Shown: positions 6,188-7,710 of the stretch, one piece after another
Layout: each line of letters opens with the position of its first letter
How positions within the stretch are numbered: position 1 is the first letter of the stretch
Source: Gammaproteobacteria bacterium
GTDB taxonomy: Bacteria > Pseudomonadota > Gammaproteobacteria > Magnimaribacterales > AG-339-G14
Reading direction: 5' to 3'
Length of the DNA stretch: 7,710 bases
Assembly: GCA_002689405.1 (NCBI GenBank)
Contig: NZFZ01000034.1
Coordinates: 10,117 to 17,826 of the forward strand
Translations under genes and position numbers: made by a program
The notes under the pieces: generated by a model
What the model saw: only the letters and a program-made list of their open reading frames with translations
The model's database searches: none
What the model was told of the DNA's origin: nothing

Positions 6188-7132
6188 TTAAAGCAGCGAA
6201 ACCGATGTTTTTAAAGCTTCGTCCATGCTAGAAAAATCAGCTTTATTTTTTCCTGCTATTTCATAAGCAGTTCCATGATCTACTGAAATTCTAATAAAAG
6301 GTAATCCCAAAGTTACGTTTAGCGTATTGCCAAAACCCATTGATTTTATAACAGGCAAACCCTGATCATGATACATGGCTAGAAAAACATCATATTTTTT
6401 TATGTTTTTTTCGATAAATGCGGTATCAGCAGATATTGGACCATGAACGTTTTCTTTAGAAGAATTCACAAAAGGCTTTAAAATTTCTTCTTCTTCATGA
6501 CCTATATAGCCGCCCTCACCAGCATGTGGATTTAAACCTAGAAGACATATTGAGGGATTTTTAATTTTCCAAGTATTTTTAAATTCTGCAGAAATAATCG
6601 AAACGGTTTCTTCTAAGTTCTTTTTTGATATTTTAGATGGAACTTCAGATAGTGGAATATGTGTCGTAAGAAGCGCAATCTTAAGTTTTTTATTCATTAA
6701 AAGCATCACTACTTTTTTTGCATTAGAAATATCCGCAAGAAATTCAGTATGACCAGAGAATTCAAACCCAGATTCATTAATCAATTCTTTATTGATTGGC
6801 CCGGTAATAAGACCTTTGAATTCTTTTTTGAGACAGCCTAAAGCGCCATAGGAAAGGATATCAATTATGTAGTTTGCATTAGCTAAGTCTGGCACACCTA
6901 AAGAAACCTGATTTTGAAGAGGAAAATGTTTGAAAGCCACTCCTTTTTCTTTTGAGCTTTCATCGATTAAATTCAGATCAATATTATTTTTATCAATCAA
7001 ATCCAAATATAAAGTTTTGTCTCCTGCTAAAACAAAATTATTTTGAATGTCTTTATTTTTTGATAAAGCTTTTAGAGTTATTTCAGGACCAATACCAGAG
7101 GGATCGCCTGGAGAAATAAAAAATTTCGTCAT
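6188..7132 (-). CDS. pdxA: 4-hydroxythreonine-4-phosphate dehydrogenase
   Basis: PdxA oxidises 4-phosphohydroxy-L-threonine with NAD to 3-amino-1-hydroxyacetone phosphate in the DXP-dependent pathway to pyridoxal phosphate. The protein has 314 residues, against 329 in E. coli. The N-terminus SPGDPSGIGPEI (7-18) is characteristic. TGPINKE (110-116) and SGHTEFLA (126-133) contact the substrate phosphate region. The three metal ligands match E. coli His166, His211 and His266: His158 in TTHIPL, His203 in LNPHAGE and His255 in MYHDQGLPVIK. The ATG overlaps the surA stop in ATGA, and there is no Shine-Dalgarno site, so coupled translation is likely. Nothing essential appears to be missing. Confidence 0.96.
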   Translation of the reverse strand: MTKFFISPGDPSGIGPEITLKALSKNKDIQNNFVLAGDKTLYLDLIDKNNIDLNLIDESSKEKGVAFKHFPLQNQVSLGVPDLANANYIIDILSYGALGCLKKEFKGLITGPINKELINESGFEFSGHTEFLADISNAKKVVMLLMNKKLKIALLTTHIPLSEVPSKISKKNLEETVSIISAEFKNTWKIKNPSICLLGLNPHAGEGGYIGHEEEEILKPFVNSSKENVHGPISADTAFIEKNIKKYDVFLAMYHDQGLPVIKSMGFGNTLNVTLGLPFIRISVDHGTAYEIAGKNKADFSSMDEALKTSVSLL

Positions 7133-7710
7133 GAAGAGATTTTAATATCTACAAAGGCCTCTGATCTAATTTCTTCAAGAGTGTTATTTAGTTGTTCTCT
7201 ATATTTTCTTTGAAATAGAATCCCGTATGCTTTATCTTTTAAAAGATCATCAGATATATTTTTTTCTCTTCTATCCAAAACTTTTAAAATATGCCATCCA
7301 AAAGCACTTTTGAAAGGCTTGCTAAATTTATTGATATCCGTTTTAGACATTATCTCTTCAAATTTTTTGTCATATACGCCTTTGGGAGCCCAGTCTAATT
7401 TTCCGCCATCAAGTTTAGATCCTGGATCGTCTGAATAGACTCTAGCCAAAATACTTAGTTCTTCACCTTTCGATAATCTTTCATAGAGTTCATTTATAAG
7501 GTCTTCTGCTTGTTTTTCACTTCTTATTTCTGATTCTTTAATCAGAACATGCTGAACAAGTGTCTGGGATTCGGTTTGTATAGTTTCTCCTCTTATATCT
7601 TCAAGCTGGATAATGTGTATTCCTGCCCCACTTTTAATTGGGCCGTGAATATCATTTTTTTCCATTTTATTTAAATGATCTACAAATAATGAAGGAATTT
7701 GAGACCTTGT
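7129..7710 (-). CDS. surA: Peptidyl-prolyl isomerase / outer-membrane protein chaperone, 5'-truncated
   Basis: SurA is a periplasmic chaperone that carries unfolded outer-membrane proteins towards the BAM complex. Only the last 193 residues are in the window. The frame stays open to the window edge, and the Met at 7663-7665 is internal, since the 15 codons before it continue the family match. Residues 1-42 of this fragment are the end of the first parvulin domain (GIHIIQL at 30-36). The second parvulin domain runs from HVLIK (54-58) through SDDPGSKLDGGKLDW to PFKSAFGWHILKVLDRR (132-148). A C-terminal helix rich in charged residues follows (about 155-185), as in E. coli SurA. The signal peptide and N-terminal chaperone domain must lie beyond position 7710, and lptD is probably further upstream. 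Downstream it overlaps pdxA by four bases. Confidence 0.95.
   Translation of the reverse strand, partial: TRSQIPSLFVDHLNKMEKNDIHGPIKSGAGIHIIQLEDIRGETIQTESQTLVQHVLIKESEIRSEKQAEDLINELYERLSKGEELSILARVYSDDPGSKLDGGKLDWAPKGVYDKKFEEIMSKTDINKFSKPFKSAFGWHILKVLDRREKNISDDLLKDKAYGILFQRKYREQLNNTLEEIRSEAFVDIKISS

Noticed and set aside
7129..7665. surA starting at the Met at 7665
   Set aside because: The frame continues upstream to the window edge, and the extra 15 codons match the end of the first parvulin domain, so the gene is truncated by the window and this Met is internal.
1..7710. Mobile elements, CRISPR arrays, tRNA or other RNA genes
   Set aside because: Minus-strand coding frames cover almost the whole window, with gaps of at most 26 bases, and I saw no repeat arrays, transposase motifs or tRNA-like folds.

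Overview
The window suggests an AT-rich, tightly packed gammaproteobacterium, plausibly a streamlined marine lineage such as SAR86. The clade is inferred, not shown. The evidence is the gene order surA-pdxA-rsmA-apaH, which is the classic gammaproteobacterial lptD-surA-pdxA-rsmA-apaG-apaH cluster, together with very low GC and genes that overlap or sit a few bases apart. All ten genes lie on the minus strand, so transcription runs from position 7710 towards position 1. The largest gap between genes is 26 bases. No RNA gene, mobile element, CRISPR array or clear terminator is visible.

Upstream half (7710 to 2817, in transcription order): a 5'-truncated surA (periplasmic chaperone for outer-membrane proteins), pdxA (vitamin B6 synthesis), rsmA (16S rRNA dimethylation), apaH (diadenosine tetraphosphate hydrolysis), cca (tRNA 3'-end CCA addition) and a pteridine reductase of the PTR1/FolM type. 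Neighbours overlap by 4 or 11 bases, or are 1 base apart, so translational coupling is likely. apaG, normally between rsmA and apaH, is absent. The Cca protein has a normal N-terminal catalytic half except for Glu in place of the first Asp of the DxD pair, and its C-terminal half has lost the HD phosphohydrolase residues.

Downstream half (2790 to 1): an aminoglycoside-phosphotransferase-fold kinase of the LvaA/ACAD10 type, a MaoC-like subunit lacking the catalytic His, a canonical MaoC-like hydratase/dehydratase, and the N-terminal two thirds of an MFS transporter. The two MaoC genes have strong Shine-Dalgarno sites. This block looks like an acyl-CoA catabolic module: uptake of a small substrate, ATP-dependent phosphorylation of a hydroxyacyl-CoA, and hydration or dehydration of an enoyl/hydroxyacyl-CoA. 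The substrate cannot be read from the sequence. This half is visibly less AT-rich than the cca-apaH part.

The most interesting items are the kinase plus split-MaoC plus MFS module, the altered Cca protein, and the pteridine reductase with a PTR1-type active-site Asp. None is a clearly new system on sequence alone.
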